The notes: generated by a model from the sequence alone, not told the origin. Positions 42,280 to 52,666 are shown, counted from the first letter of the stretch. The stretch: DNA of 54,901 bases from JAWKTM01 sp041399085 (GCA_041399085.1 JAWKTM010000050.1:1-54901); one strand, 5' to 3'. A program made the numbers and translations.

Positions 42280-43143
42280 ATGCGAATCGCTCATTGTCAG
42301 TTCGAGCCCCGGTCCGGCGACTTCGATGCCAACTTGCGAAAATTCGAAGACGGCCTGAAAAAAGTCACGACGGATGGGGCGGAGATCGTTTCGTTTCCCG
42401 AATGTTTTCTTACGGGTTATCAAGACGACGGCGAGCGAGCCCGTCGACACGCCTTGGCCGTTGACTCCGCCGAATTGATGCGCGTGCTGGATGTAACCAG
42501 CCGATACGACCCCACGGTCATCGTGGGCTTCAACGAACTTCGGGGCGACGACCTCTACAACACGGCTCTCATAGCCCATCGCGGTCATCTGCTAGGCACA
42601 TACAGCAAGTGCGCTGCTTATATGCCGTTTCATAAACAGGGCCGTGAATTTCCGGTCTTTGAACGGGATACACACGACGATGGCACGGTCAAGTTTGGCG
42701 TCATCATTTGTGCCGACGGCGGATATATTGAACCCGCGCGAATCTTGGCCGCCCAAGGCGCTCGCATTATCTTTGCGCCCCATTACAACTATATCGGTGC
42801 GAAAGGGTTGATCGGCCATTTCATGAAAGTCCGAGCCGATCACATGGCTCGTGCCGTGGAAAACCATGTGTACTTTGTCCGTGGCAACAATGTCACGGTC
42901 GACAAAGAACAGAGTATTTTCGGCTATGAAGGCGTTGGATACGGCGACAGCTATGTTATCGATCCGTATGGGGAGATCCTCGCACGCTCGCGCCGCCATG
43001 TGGAAGACATTCTGTTGGCTGATATTTATCCCAATGATGCTCGCCATCAAGACCGAGCCTGGGGCCTTGGTCGATCGCTATGGAGCGCCCGCGAGTTCGG
43101 ACCACTACTCGATGATATTGTTCGTCGACAGAACCAAGGGTAA
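42280..43143 (+). CDS. Carbon-nitrogen hydrolase (nitrilase superfamily)
   Basis: 287 aa from the ATG at 42280, where homology begins (MRIAHCQFEPRSGDFDANL). The catalytic triad is present: Glu41 in SFPECFLTGY, Lys110 in GTYSKCAAY and Cys144 in GVIICADGG. The family hydrolyses amides, carbamoyl groups or nitriles; this sequence resembles N-carbamoyl-amino-acid or omega-amidase-type members, but the substrate is not predictable. MARAVENHVYFVRGNN and GYGDSYVIDPYGEIL are further conserved blocks. It is soluble. Confidence 0.93.
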   Translation: MRIAHCQFEPRSGDFDANLRKFEDGLKKVTTDGAEIVSFPECFLTGYQDDGERARRHALAVDSAELMRVLDVTSRYDPTVIVGFNELRGDDLYNTALIAHRGHLLGTYSKCAAYMPFHKQGREFPVFERDTHDDGTVKFGVIICADGGYIEPARILAAQGARIIFAPHYNYIGAKGLIGHFMKVRADHMARAVENHVYFVRGNNVTVDKEQSIFGYEGVGYGDSYVIDPYGEILARSRRHVEDILLADIYPNDARHQDRAWGLGRSLWSAREFGPLLDDIVRRQNQG

Positions 43144-43302
43144 GGCTACTAACGATTTGCCTCGTCGAGTCGACGATGGATTTCTTGCGTTTCAACGAAG
43201 CGATTTGCGTCACGGCATCCATCGCGGCCTCGTATCGTGATTCGGCCTAGCCAGCCGATCGACCAGAAACAGGCATCGCTATTCGGCTCGAAAGAATGAA
43301 CC

Positions 43303-45070
43303 GTGAGAGAACCGTGGCTTAGAAACCGGGCGTGGATCGCTGCAGCGGGAATTTGTTTCCTGCTGTCGATCGTGGCGACTTGGCCGCTGGCCTTGCACGC
43401 TCGTTCGCACTTGCCTTTGGGTCAGGAAGGCGTGGCGACGGTGCCGTTGCTGAACGCCTGGACGATGTGGTGGAACGGACGAGCGGCCGAGCAAGGTTTC
43501 TCGAACTACTGGGATGCGCCGATCTTCTATCCGGAACGGGATGCGTTGGCTTTTTCCGAGCCGCTGCCGACCACCTTGGCGGCGTGGCCGCTGTATAAGC
43601 TGACGGGAAGTGTGACTTGGGCCTATAACACACTCTTGCTCGTGTCACTCACACTCAATGGAATTTCCACCTTCGCATTGCTGAGACATCTGCGACTCGA
43701 CCATCGGGCCGCGCTGCTGGGCGGCGCGATGATGACGGTACTGCCATTTGTGTTTGCCGAACTGGGCGTGTGGCAGTTGGTAGCCCTGTTTCCCACGATC
43801 TGGACTTTGCACGCACTGTTGTTATGGGTGTCACGCCCAAGCTATGGACGTGGCGCGTTGTTGGGCGGCGGGTGGACTCACCTATTGGACTTGCGGTTAC
43901 TATGGACTCTTCCTCGCGACTTTATTGGCCGCGTCAGCATGGATACTTCTCGGACGCAAGTGGAGATCGCCGCGAACTTGGCTGACGCTGCTGCTCGCTT
44001 TCGCTGTAGCCGGGGCGATGATTGGGCCGGTCGCTAGGGTACAGATGCGTGTCGCCAAACGGCATGGGTTACAGCGACCGGCTGAGACCGTGCGCCGGTT
44101 GTCGGCCGACTGGCGTGACTATTCCGCCCCACCCTATCCGAGCACTTGGCAACGCCTGCGTCGTTGGATCAGCGGCCAGCAACAGCCATTGCCACCGCGT
44201 GCGAACCTGTTTCGGTTGCACGCGGGCTGGGTTAAGTATGGTCTGGCTGTATTGGGCATTGTTATGGCAGTGCGAACTCGCCCGCGTTGGAAACGACGTT
44301 GGGCGGTCTTTGCCCTGGCCCTATTGGTATTAGCCTTCTGCTTGTCGTTGGGATTGCGAGCCGCCGCCGGCGGTATCTCTCCTTACGCATGGCTGATGCA
44401 ATGGATTCCTGGCTATGCCCAAATTCGCAGCCCGTTTCGTTTCGCTATGTTTGTGCAAATGATGTGTGTGCTGTTGGCGGCGACAGGGATCCACGGGGCA
44501 TTGCGATTCGCGAACGCTCGGCTTCGCGGCCGGTCGCGACTAGCCCTCAGGTTCGTTGTCTTCAGCATCGGCCTGCTCGCAGTGGTTGAATTGTGGCCGC
44601 CGCCCGCACAGTTGGTTCGCGTGCCATTATCGGCCGACAAGCCGGCTTGGGCCGAGTGGGTTCGCGAGCACACACCGCGCGACGCCGTATTGGTTTGTTT
44701 TCCCATGCCGAATCGGTTGACCGTCGAAGCCTACGAGTCGGCCACTATGTGGATGATCTGGCAAACTCGGCACGAGCGACGGATGGTCAACGGCTATTCG
44801 GCATTCACACCGCAATCTCACCTAACGCTTCAACAGCGAGTCGCTCGGTTCCCAGACGATGCCAGCCTGCGGGCACTTGCTGAATGGGGCGTCACGTATT
44901 GTGTGGTCAAGCGAAGCGCCGGCGCCCCGTCGCTGGAACGCGTGACAACCGACGGGCGGTGGCGTTTACAACCCGTGTTCGTCGACAATGCCTCGGTCAC
45001 CGAAATCTACGAGATCGCGCCCCTCCCGTTGCCCGAAGACCCGTTTGCTTCTCACCGCGTCGGGCCGTAG
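43303..45070 (+). CDS. Multi-spanning membrane protein, GT-C glycosyltransferase-like, one frameshift
   Basis: Composite of about 588 aa with a GTG start. The first part (43303 to about 43870) has WIAAAGICFLLSIVATWPLAL, then WDAPIFYPERDALAFSEPLP, a loop like that in GT-C type mannosyl/arabinosyl transferases and YfhO-like proteins, and several membrane helices. Homology then continues one frame over (GLTYWTCGYYGLFLATLLAASAWILL) through 4-6 more helices to a C-terminal extracytoplasmic domain (DAVLVCFPMPNRL, ALAEWGVTYCVVKR). One extra base in the G-rich stretch 43860-43875 explains the break. A role in glycosylating cell-surface polymers is inferred from the topology only. Confidence 0.75.
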
Positions 45071-45106
45071 CATGGTCGGTTTGCCAAAAGCACGATCGAG
45101 GAACCG

Positions 45107-45496
45107 ATGAAAACGTTGCAGTTGAATCATGTCGCGCTGCATGTGGCCGACGTGGCCCGCAGTTGTGAATTCTATGGACAAGTGATGCGGCTCGAACCGC
45201 TTGAACGACCGGCGTTCTCCTTCCCCGGAGCCTGGTTTCGCATTGGCGTCGACCAGGAATTGCATCTGATCGGCGGCCGCGACGCGAATGATGCAGCGAA
45301 CGGTCAATCGCGAGGCAACCACTGGGCGATGATGGTCGACGACATGGATGCGTGGGAAACGCACTTGCAGCAGCGGGCCATCGCCTATGCGCCGCGTCGT
45401 TCTCGTCCCGACGGCGCCTTTCAAATCTTTCTGCCCGATCCCGATGGCCACATGATCGAACTGTGTACGCCGCCCCCATCATCGCCCCACAACTAA
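45107..45496 (+). CDS. VOC family protein (glyoxalase/bleomycin-resistance fold)
   Basis: 129 aa. The two babbabb repeats are seen: LNHVALHVADVARSCEFYGQVM with the metal-ligand His, then GNHWAMMVDDMDAWETHLQQRAI, and the closing FLPDPDGHMIELCTPP with the ligand Glu. The pattern fits glyoxalase, fosfomycin-resistance or dioxygenase relatives; the substrate is unknown. It starts 36 bp after the membrane protein and precedes the SDR at 45593 by about 100 bp, so it may form an operon with either. Confidence 0.92.
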   Translation: MKTLQLNHVALHVADVARSCEFYGQVMRLEPLERPAFSFPGAWFRIGVDQELHLIGGRDANDAANGQSRGNHWAMMVDDMDAWETHLQQRAIAYAPRRSRPDGAFQIFLPDPDGHMIELCTPPPSSPHN

Positions 45497-45592
45497 CGAC
45501 TCGGCTCCCAGGCGCGTGAGTTCCCCGTTCAAATCATGGACGGGCCGACTCATGGTTTTCGAGTCACCGACGAATTGGGCAAGGATCCCATC

Positions 45593-46402
45593 ATGGATTT
45601 GAATCTGGACGAACAACTGGCGGTCATAGTGGGTGGAGCCGCCGGTATTGGCCGTGCGATCGCCGAAGCTTTCGCGGGCGAAGGCGCCGCCGTGGCGTTG
45701 TTGGACCGAGACCCCGAGGTGGAAGCCACGGCGGTGGAAATTCATCAACATTATGCCGGCACCATCGCGGCCAACGTGGTGGACGCCACCGACTATGGGG
45801 CCGTGCAAGCCGCCGTGCAACAGATTGTGGACCACTTCGGGCGGCTGGATCACATTGTGTATGCGGCTGGAGTTGGGTCGGGCAAGTTCGGATTTCCGTT
45901 TTGGAATCTGGAGCCGGACGATTGGCAGCGTGTGCTGCAAGTCAACCTGATAGGGGCGGTCAACGTCGCGCATGTTTGTGTGCCCCACATGTTGTCGGCC
46001 CGGCGTGGCACCTTTCTTATGTTGTCGTCCATCGCCGGCCAAATCGGCTCGCAGACCGACCCGCCTTATAGCGCGGCTAAAGCGGGCGTGATCAATTTCG
46101 CCCAATGCATGGCCAAGGACTTGGCGCCTCATAACATTCGCGTCAACACGATCTGTCCTGGAATGGTGAAGACCAAGATCAACCAGTCGGTCTGGCAAGC
46201 TTGGCACGATCAGCAGCCACCGGAACAGCAACTCAGTTATGAGCAGTGGGCCGAGCGTAAGATCGCCGCCGTCACGCCCCTGGGCCGCTGGCAAGAGCCC
46301 GCCGACATCGCCTCGCTAGCCGTGTTCCTAGCCTCCGACCAAGCCAAGAACATCACGGGCCAAACCCTCAACGTAGACGGCGGCCAGGTGATGCATTGGT
46401 AA
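45593..46402 (+). CDS. SDR family NAD(P)-dependent oxidoreductase
   Basis: 269 aa from the ATG at 45593 (AAGGAT upstream); a longer frame starts at 45536. Glycine motif VGGAAGIGRAIAEAF, AAGVG in place of NNAG, Ser in MLSSIAGQIG, catalytic Tyr/Lys in YSAAKAGVINF, and ITGQTLNVDGGQVMHW at the end. An extended C-terminal part with a 20-residue insertion (SVWQAWHDQQPPEQQLSYEQW) after the NTICPGMVKT loop is found in SDRs with larger substrates. The substrate is unknown. Confidence 0.92.
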   Translation: MDLNLDEQLAVIVGGAAGIGRAIAEAFAGEGAAVALLDRDPEVEATAVEIHQHYAGTIAANVVDATDYGAVQAAVQQIVDHFGRLDHIVYAAGVGSGKFGFPFWNLEPDDWQRVLQVNLIGAVNVAHVCVPHMLSARRGTFLMLSSIAGQIGSQTDPPYSAAKAGVINFAQCMAKDLAPHNIRVNTICPGMVKTKINQSVWQAWHDQQPPEQQLSYEQWAERKIAAVTPLGRWQEPADIASLAVFLASDQAKNITGQTLNVDGGQVMHW

Positions 46403-46658
46403 GCACATGAATATGAGCGGTTGGGTCGCTCGACGATCCTTCGCTTCAGCGCGACGTGGGCCGCGGTTCGAGAGTTGCCGATTACGTCAGCCGTGCCAAG
46501 AAGTTGGAACGGGGAGCTGGGATCAGTTATGCTCCGTGCAGGTTTGCTGGGCGAGCTCGGCACGACGTTGTTGCGTGTCGAGTGGCTCGTCACGCGCGCC
46601 TTGGCCGACCAATGTTTCCACGAATACCTCGCGTCGATCGGGTTAGGGGGACGAGACG

Positions 46659-46916
46659 ATGACCAGAATCTTACGGCTGTTTCGGTATGACCTCACTTCG
46701 CCACGACTGGATGCCAAGGTGGGGCAGATTCTGTGCTGGTTGAGTTCAGCCGGCGTGATGACGCTGGGGATGTGGAAGCTGACTCGGCTGCAGGTGACGG
46801 AGAAGGAGTTGTTTTTCGGCGTTCTGCTGGTGCTGGCCGTCTCGCTGTTAGGTGTCGTGCTGGGGATGCTGTTGCCGCTGGTCGAGGATGTTTCGCGTCG
46901 GCAACGTGATTGTTAG
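46659..46916 (+). CDS. Small hypothetical membrane protein
   Basis: 85 aa. Two hydrophobic segments (AKVGQILCWLSSAGVMTLGMW and LFFGVLLVLAVSLLGVVLGMLLPLV) linked by a charged turn and a basic C-terminus. A GGGGGACGAG stretch lies shortly before the ATG. No family is recognised. The 255 bp before it has only doubtful short frames. Confidence 0.6.
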   Translation: MTRILRLFRYDLTSPRLDAKVGQILCWLSSAGVMTLGMWKLTRLQVTEKELFFGVLLVLAVSLLGVVLGMLLPLVEDVSRRQRDC

Positions 46917-47032
46917 CGGGGCGAGGTCCGAGTTGGTAGATAAACTTTCCAGCGAGTCAGCCGCGCCCTTCGAAAACTCTGGGCGTGCCACCCGGACGAA
47001 GAGTTTGAAAGTGTCACCTGTCCACGAGGGGC

Positions 47033-47087
47033 GGCTGGGGGCTCGCTTTGTTCGAACCCAGGCACGTGAAGCCCCAGGCACTTGGAG
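47033..47087. repeat. 55 bp GGCTGGGG...CCAGGCAC repeat, copy 2
   Basis: This is the second copy of the element at 19693-19747, from GGCTGGGGGCTCGCTT through CCCAGGCAC and CCCCAGGCACTTGGAG. It again lies after a gene end, between a plus-strand and a minus-strand gene that converge, which fits a terminator-like or insertion-tolerant site. Confidence 0.6.
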
Positions 47088-47134
47088 CTTTGTTCGACTG
47101 GAGGCCCACGATGCACTTGGCGCGGCGAGCGTTG

Positions 47135-48283
47135 TTATTGTCGCAGCATGCTGGGCTTGCATTCGCCCAAGGTGACTTGCTTGGTCAGCTTTTCGCCGCC
47201 GCGCTCGATTAGCAGAGTCGAGGTTTCGCCCGGGCCATTGTCGGAGATCAACTTGGTCAGGCTATCGAAGTCCGTGACCGGCTGGCCGTTGTACTCCAGA
47301 ATCGTGTCGTTCGTTTGCAACCCGGCGGCTTCGGCGGCCGTGTTCGGATGCACTTGGCCGATCGTGCATGGCGCCAAGTTTCGTAGCGGCGAGATGCCCA
47401 GGAATCCGCCGCGGCGAACATCGACGTTCGTATTCGCCAATTGCTCGCGCAGCCGCGTTTGACCGTCCTTGCTGATCCGCGTGCCATACAACCGCATCAT
47501 GACGACACCCTGCATCGCTCGCAGCGAGTCGACCGCCCCGTCGTCGATCATCGGCGTGTACATCATCTCCAGCGTTTGCAGCCGTTCGAGTTTGGACAAG
47601 TCGGCGATGCCGGCCGACGTGACCTTGCCGCGAACGATCGTCAGGTCTTCCAGATTCGACAGCTCGGCCACGACGCTCATCCAATCGTCGTCGACTTCGG
47701 GATAGTTCAACACGAGATGTCTCACGTGCGGCACGTTGCCGAGCAGCTTGAACTCGTCCGATTCGCCCTTCCAGCGTTTGTCGATCTCGATCGTGTAGCT
47801 AAGGTCGACCGCGTTGTTGCCGAACGCATAGGTGTGGCGTTCGACCGTCGCGCCCAGCCGCTTGAGCTGCGCGAGGCAACGTTCCTCGCGGATTTCGTCC
47901 AGCGTGGCGAGCGTCTCGGCGGCTCGGGTGGCGGCCGAGGTGACGCGCGTGGCGGCGATCTTTTCCAGGGCGGCGCGAGCGTCGGCGGATGTGGCCGGCT
48001 GTTCGGACAAAGCCAATTGGCCGAGCACTCGCAACAACCGCGTGGTGACTTCCAAGTCGTTGTCGCTGACCGCGTCGATGATGTGCGGAATGGCGTGGCG
48101 GCCGGCCGTCGTCAGCCGCTCGGTGGCAGCTTCGCGCACGTTGAACGAATCGTTGTTCAGACCGGCGATCAGCGCGGTAACTTGATCCGCGGACAGCGGC
48201 GCGTCGCCAGCCGGTTCGCCGCCGATCGCGGCGCGGCCGAGGTACGAAACAGCGATGATGAGGACAAGAGCGATGCGATTCAT
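47135..48283 (-). CDS. Exported PDZ domain protein with HEAT and leucine-rich repeats
   Basis: 382 aa. Signal peptide MNRIALVLIIAVSYLG..AAIGG. HEAT-like helices follow at about 30-110 (FNVREAATERLTTAGRHAIPHIIDAV). LRR-type strands lie at about 190-270 (VRHLVLNYPEVDDDWMSVVAELSNLEDLTI, LERLQTLEMMYTPMIDDGAVDSL). The C-terminal PDZ domain at about 295-375 has VHPNTAAEAAGLQTNDTILEYNGQPVTDFDSL. No protease domain is present, so it is a scaffold or binding protein of the periplasm or cell surface. HEAT, LRR and PDZ in one short exported protein is a combination frequent in planctomycetes. Confidence 0.88.
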   Translation of the reverse strand: MNRIALVLIIAVSYLGRAAIGGEPAGDAPLSADQVTALIAGLNNDSFNVREAATERLTTAGRHAIPHIIDAVSDNDLEVTTRLLRVLGQLALSEQPATSADARAALEKIAATRVTSAATRAAETLATLDEIREERCLAQLKRLGATVERHTYAFGNNAVDLSYTIEIDKRWKGESDEFKLLGNVPHVRHLVLNYPEVDDDWMSVVAELSNLEDLTIVRGKVTSAGIADLSKLERLQTLEMMYTPMIDDGAVDSLRAMQGVVMMRLYGTRISKDGQTRLREQLANTNVDVRRGGFLGISPLRNLAPCTIGQVHPNTAAEAAGLQTNDTILEYNGQPVTDFDSLTKLISDNGPGETSTLLIERGGEKLTKQVTLGECKPSMLRQ

Positions 48284-48622
48284 GGGAGGGCCTTGCGGGA
48301 TTGGTCGTCAGCCACATTGTACGTCATTTTCCCGATGACGACGAAATCAGCCAGTCCAATCGTTACGATCCGAAGATAATGCGCCGAAAAAGGCCGAAAT
48401 CGACAAGATGGCGCGCGGCATTGTTGTTGCACCGTTAATTAGCCGCCCGCAACTAGGTTTTCCGAATCATTTGTAGCGGCAGGGCGAGCCCTCCGGTAAC
48501 GCGTTACCGGACGGTTTTCACGCAGCCGCTTCGATGGCGCGGCACCGGATTTCGCGCCGTTCCGCTGAAGTTGCAGCGAAGGTCTCAAGAAATCCCAGGC
48601 CACTCGAAACGGGAGAAGAACG
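48284..48622. promoter_or_regulatory. Divergent promoter region with an 18 bp perfect palindrome
   Basis: Between the PDZ gene and the cupin gene. CCGGTAACGCGTTACCGG at 48493-48510 is a perfect palindrome, preceded by TAGCGGCAGGGCGAGCCCTCCGG, which resembles the small GC-rich hairpin repeats common in Rhodopirellula-type genomes. It may be either an operator for one of the genes or such a repeat. No promoter boxes were assigned. Confidence 0.45.
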
Positions 48623-49032
48623 ATGAATGCTCAAGCCCAAGCCGTTGTCCTGCATGCTTTGCCCAGCGAACAATCGGCCGCGGAAGCTCGGACGGAAACC
48701 TTGTTCAAGTCGCCGGTGGTCGAGCTAGTGCGGTTGGCGATGAAGGCCGGCAAACGGTTGCCGCCTTTGTCGCGCCGGGCGAATTGGTGGTGCAGTGTTT
48801 GACGGGGCACGTCGAATTTCAAGTTGGCGAGCAGCAAGTGACGCTGAAGCCGGGGGACATGACCGTGTTGGCCGCCGGTACCGAGCACGCCGTGCATGCG
48901 TTGGAGGACAGTCTGGTGCTGCTGACGATCTGCCGAACTCCCGCGCCGCCTCGCCGCGACGAGGTGGAGGAAGCGTCGGTCGAGTCGTTCCCCGCCAGCG
49001 ATCCGCCGGCGTTCACCGGCAGCAGCACGTAA
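48623..49032 (+). CDS. Cupin domain protein, frameshifted
   Basis: Start ATG 48623 behind GGGAG. The first part (MNAQAQAVVLHALPSEQSAAEARTE... to MKAGKRLPP) reads in one frame and the rest (VAPGELVVQCLTGHVEFQVGEQQVTLKPGDMTVLAAGTEHAVHAL) in another; one base is missing between about 48752 and 48780. The composite of about 136 aa is a small single-domain cupin with PG...G.VEF, LKPGDM and HAV-type motif 2. The lysine-rich acidic C-terminus (SFPASDPPAF) is also seen in small stress-related cupins. Metal ligands are incomplete and the substrate is unknown. Confidence 0.75.
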
Positions 49033-49038
49033 GAAACC

Positions 49039-49105
49039 TCGTTTAACCCGCAGCCGCAGGCGAGACGTGCCGGAGAACCCTCGCCTTCGGCTACGGGTTA
49101 AACGA
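49039..49105. terminator. Long hairpin between convergent genes
   Basis: Arms 49039-49064 and 49080-49105 pair in 24 of 26 positions (TCGTTTAACCCG...AGGCGAG) with a 15-base loop. It lies just after the cupin stop and 44 bp before the stop of the opposing WD40 gene, so it could terminate transcripts from both sides. A third, degenerate arm follows at about 49110-49136 (CTTCGGCTACAGGGTTGAACG). The sequence is of the GTTTAACCCGTAGCCG type that recurs in planctomycete genomes. Confidence 0.65.
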
Positions 49106-49148
49106 ATTGTCTCAGCTTCGGCTACAGGGTTGAACGCGGGGGCGTGCG

Positions 49149-52033
49149 TTACTCGACGACGGTCAGGCTCCAGAGTCGCACGGTGCCGTCGTCGCAGGCC
49201 GATGCGGTTTGGGTGCCGCTGGGCGAAACGCTGATGCCATAGACGCTCTTGGCATGTCCCGCGTAAGCCGCCAACTTTCTGCCCGTCGAGATATCCCACA
49301 GACTCATCGGGCCGCTCCACTGGGCCGTCGCGATGCGGCGGCTGTCGCTCGTAAAGACGATGCCGTAGATGCCGAATTTGTCTTTCATCTCGCGTTCCAT
49401 GCGGTTCGCTTCAACATTCCAGACATGCAATCCAGCGGACGAATCGCCGTAAGCCAACAGCTTGCCGTCGGGGCTGAAGCCGACCGATTCAAAGTACACA
49501 TTGGTGGTCGGCAACTTCCTCACCGGCTCCAGGGTGGTCGAATCCCACAACACGACTTCGCCCGGTACGTTTCGCTCTTTCCAATTGCCCGTGGCGGTCG
49601 CCCAGAACTTGCCATCCGGTGATACGGCGATTCGCAGGACCGGCCTCGATTGCTGAGGCAGATCGGCGACCGTTTCCCAGGACTGCGTGTCCAACACTTT
49701 CAACCCGCCGCTCCAATCGCCGCAGATCAGCCGCTTGCCGTCCGGCGTGAAAGCCACCGAGCGAACTTCACCCGCCAAACCGGCGAGCCGCTTGGTCAGT
49801 TCGCCCTTCGCGAGATCCCAAACGCAGAGCGACTTGTCCCAGCTTCCAGTCACGAGCACTTGCCCGCTGCGATCGAGCGCGCCGCAGGTGACTCCGCCCT
49901 TGTGACCGGCGAGGCTTTGCTTCAACTCGCGAGTTTCCAAGTCCCACAGCTTGACCAACTGGTCGTGGCCGCCGGTAATCAGCGTCTTGCCGTCGGCGTG
50001 TAGATCGTGAAACGCACGCTGCCGTCGTGAGCTTTCCAATCGGCCAACGGTTCGACGCGGCGGCCGCGACCTTCCCAAACAAGCAGCCGCTTGTCGTAAC
50101 CGGCCGAATAGGCGAGCCGACCATCGGGCGAAAACGCGACGCTCGAGACGGCGTCCGTGTGGCCGTTCATCCGCGTGGTTGATCCCGATTCACCCATTCG
50201 CCAATAGATCACGGTGTTGTCGAAACCGGCCGACAGTAGGTTGTTGCCGGTCGGCGCGAACGCGACGTGCATCACCATGTTTTGGTGTCCCGCGAACTGC
50301 TGGACCGACTCGCCGGTTTCCGCGTTCCACACGTTCACTTGGCGATCTTCGCCAGCGCTCGCCAGCAGTTTGCCATCCGGCGAAACGGACAAGCCGCGGA
50401 TCGCGCCCTCGTGAGCCGTCCATTGCCGAGTCGACTCGCGTTGTTCGACATTCCAAATCCGAATCGTGCGATCGCTGCCGGCGGAAGCCAGTTGCCGCGA
50501 ATCGGGAAAGAAGGCCAACGCTCGCACGGCGGCCGAATGACCCGTCAGCGTCGCGATCGGTTCGCCGCTGGCCGCGTCCCACAAACGAATTTCGCGGTCG
50601 TAGCCGCTGCTGGCCAGCAGCTTGCCGTCGGGTGAGAAGGCCACGGCCTGCACCCAGTTCTTGTGGCCTTCCAGCGCGCGCGGCTCGGGCTCGGCTTGCT
50701 CCTGCGTCAAATCCCAAAGCAACACGCGATGATCGAAGCTGCCGGCGGCCAGTTGTTTGGAATCGGGACCGAACGCCAGCGAACTCACCACATCGTCGAA
50801 TCCTTCCAGCACGCGCTCGACTTCGCCATTGGCACGATGCAGTTTCACCAACCGCTCGTCGCCGCCGGTCGCGACCCATTTGCCGTCGGGCGACACGGCC
50901 AACGCCGAAATGGCTTGAGCCGTGCCGTCCGAGCCCATCGACTCGACCAGCTCACCAGCACTTTCCCAATCGGCCGTATGCCATAGAAACGTCCGACCAT
51001 CCCAACCGGTCGACGCCATCAACTTGCTATCCGGCGAGAATCGAACGCAGCTACCGCGGCCGACGTGTGCTCGAACCACGAGAACTTCCTTCCGCGTCTC
51101 GAAGTCGAACACCGAGAAATCGCCAGCGACGCCAATCGTCACCAGCCATTTGCCGTCGGGTGAAATCGTTACATCGGTGCCCGTGTGCGTGATTTCATCG
51201 CCTTCGATCAACTGATCGAATTCGCCCGATTCCGCGTTCCAAATCGCGACCGTTCGGTCCCACGAGGTCGACGCCAATAGCTTGCCTTCCGGGCCAAACG
51301 CGACGCTCTCGATCGTCTTCGTTTGCTTCTCCAAACGATGTACAAGCTCGCCCGATTCGACCTCCCAAATCTGAATGGCGTTCTCCCAACCACCGCCGGC
51401 AATGCGTTTGCCATCGGGCGTGAAAGCCAAGCTGGTAATCATGTTGTCGCCCGTTATCGCGCGGACCAGCGTGCGTGTTTCGACGTCCCATAAGCGAATC
51501 GACTTGTCGAAGCTGCCGGTCGCCAGCAACTTGCCGTCCGGCGAGAACGCGACGCCGTTAACGATGTGCTCGTGTCCCAAGAGCGTCGTGATCAACTCGC
51601 CAGTCGCCGCGTCGAGCAAGAGCACGCGTCGGTCGAAGCAGCCGGCGGCGATCAATGTGCCGTCGGGCGAGATCGCCGCGCTGCGGATCGTGGTGTTCTC
51701 GGTCAAAGCGAACTTCGGCTTCTTCGTCTCCAAATCCCACATCACCAACCGCCCCGCCTCGCGCAACTCGTCCCAACCGGACGTGACGACCAGCGACTTG
51801 CCGTCCGAGGAGAACGCCGCCGTCCACATATGCCGCGCAACGTCGATGCTGGGCGGCGAGACGGATTCGTAGTAGGCGTATTCACGAGCGGTGACGACCA
51901 TCGGTTCCGATTGCGCGCTAGCTGGATTCGCTGCCGCACCTATCAGAACTCCGGCGAAAAACGTTACTACGGTTCTCGACACACGGAATGGTGAGAACCC
52001 AGTTTTGCGGCCAATAGTCGGTGACGTAGCCAT
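49149..52033 (-). CDS. Exported WD40 protein with about 21 repeats, one frameshift
   Basis: Composite of about 961 aa. Signal peptide near residues 15-42 (TVVTFFAGVLIGAAANPASA then QSE). Some 21 SPDGK-type blades follow with LWD or IWN endings; 21 would make three seven-bladed propellers. The frame changes once near 50006-50014: expected VRFHDLHADG reads VRFTIYT in the first frame and FHDLHADGKTLITGGHD in the second, one C missing. No catalytic domain is attached, so this is a periplasmic or surface scaffold, or a binding protein. The ATG at 52033 is preferred over the GTG at 52036. Confidence 0.9.
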
Positions 52034-52381
52034 CACACACCGTTCCTTACAATATGTGGAGAGAAATCGGCAAAGACAGATTCGCTTTACTAGCCGAGAG
52101 CTTGTGAAGAGTAGAGACAGCGGGCTACCAACAACTCGGCGCTGAATGCCGTCATTGTGCGATTAACGCGCGGGCTAAATCAAGCGAATTCCAATGGTTC
52201 GCCCGATTTCTTTCGCAACGATCTCGTCACGCAAAGAGGCAACGAATTCAGCTCCGCAACAACCCAGGGTGGTTGGTGTCATTCGTTGCGTCTCGTAAAA
52301 TCGGCCTCGAAAGCGAGTACGGAGGTCCGTATCAGGTCGGCCGCTGAAGAACCGTTGGGTTTGCATCGAAGGGAGTAGGTT
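52034..52381. other. Divergent intergenic region, nothing recognised
   Basis: This 348 bp region between the WD40 gene and the winged-helix gene must hold both promoters. No palindrome, repeat or small gene with a ribosome binding site could be supported by eye. Confidence 0.5.
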
Positions 52382-52603
52382 ATGGCGACGGTTGAAACGA
52401 TGACACCGGTTCAGCGAATCGGCGAGACGGCGGGGTTGGTATGGCAAGTCTTGGCCGACCAAGGCCCGCAATCGGTCTCCAAGCTGATCAAACAAGTCGA
52501 CGCCCCGCGCGACACCGTGCTGCAAGCGATCGGCTGGCTCGCGCGCGAGGACAAGCTCGAGTTCGTCGATAACGGTCGCACCAAGTCGATCGCCTTGCGC
52601 TAG
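52382..52603 (+). CDS. Winged helix-turn-helix protein (DUF2582-like)
   Basis: 73 aa with AAGGGAG before the ATG. IGETAGLVWQVLADQGPQSVSKLIKQVDAPRDTVLQAIGWLAREDKLEFVDNGRTKSIAL matches the small winged-helix family with a recognition helix (DTVLQAIGWLAREDKL) and a beta-hairpin wing. Such proteins occur alone in many bacteria and archaea, and their targets are unknown. It lies 63 bp before mutS, so it is a possible operon partner. Confidence 0.85.
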   Translation: MATVETMTPVQRIGETAGLVWQVLADQGPQSVSKLIKQVDAPRDTVLQAIGWLAREDKLEFVDNGRTKSIALR

Positions 52604-52666
52604 CCGCGCGAATTCTCGCCCGCCGGTTCTCGTCAGCTTTCGTCGCAGTTGATACGATGCCTGCCT

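Noticed and set aside
46403..46658. tRNA-like GGTTCGA stretch and several short frames before the small membrane protein
   Set aside because: No cloverleaf could be folded around the GGTTCGA, and the short frames have no supported start or family.
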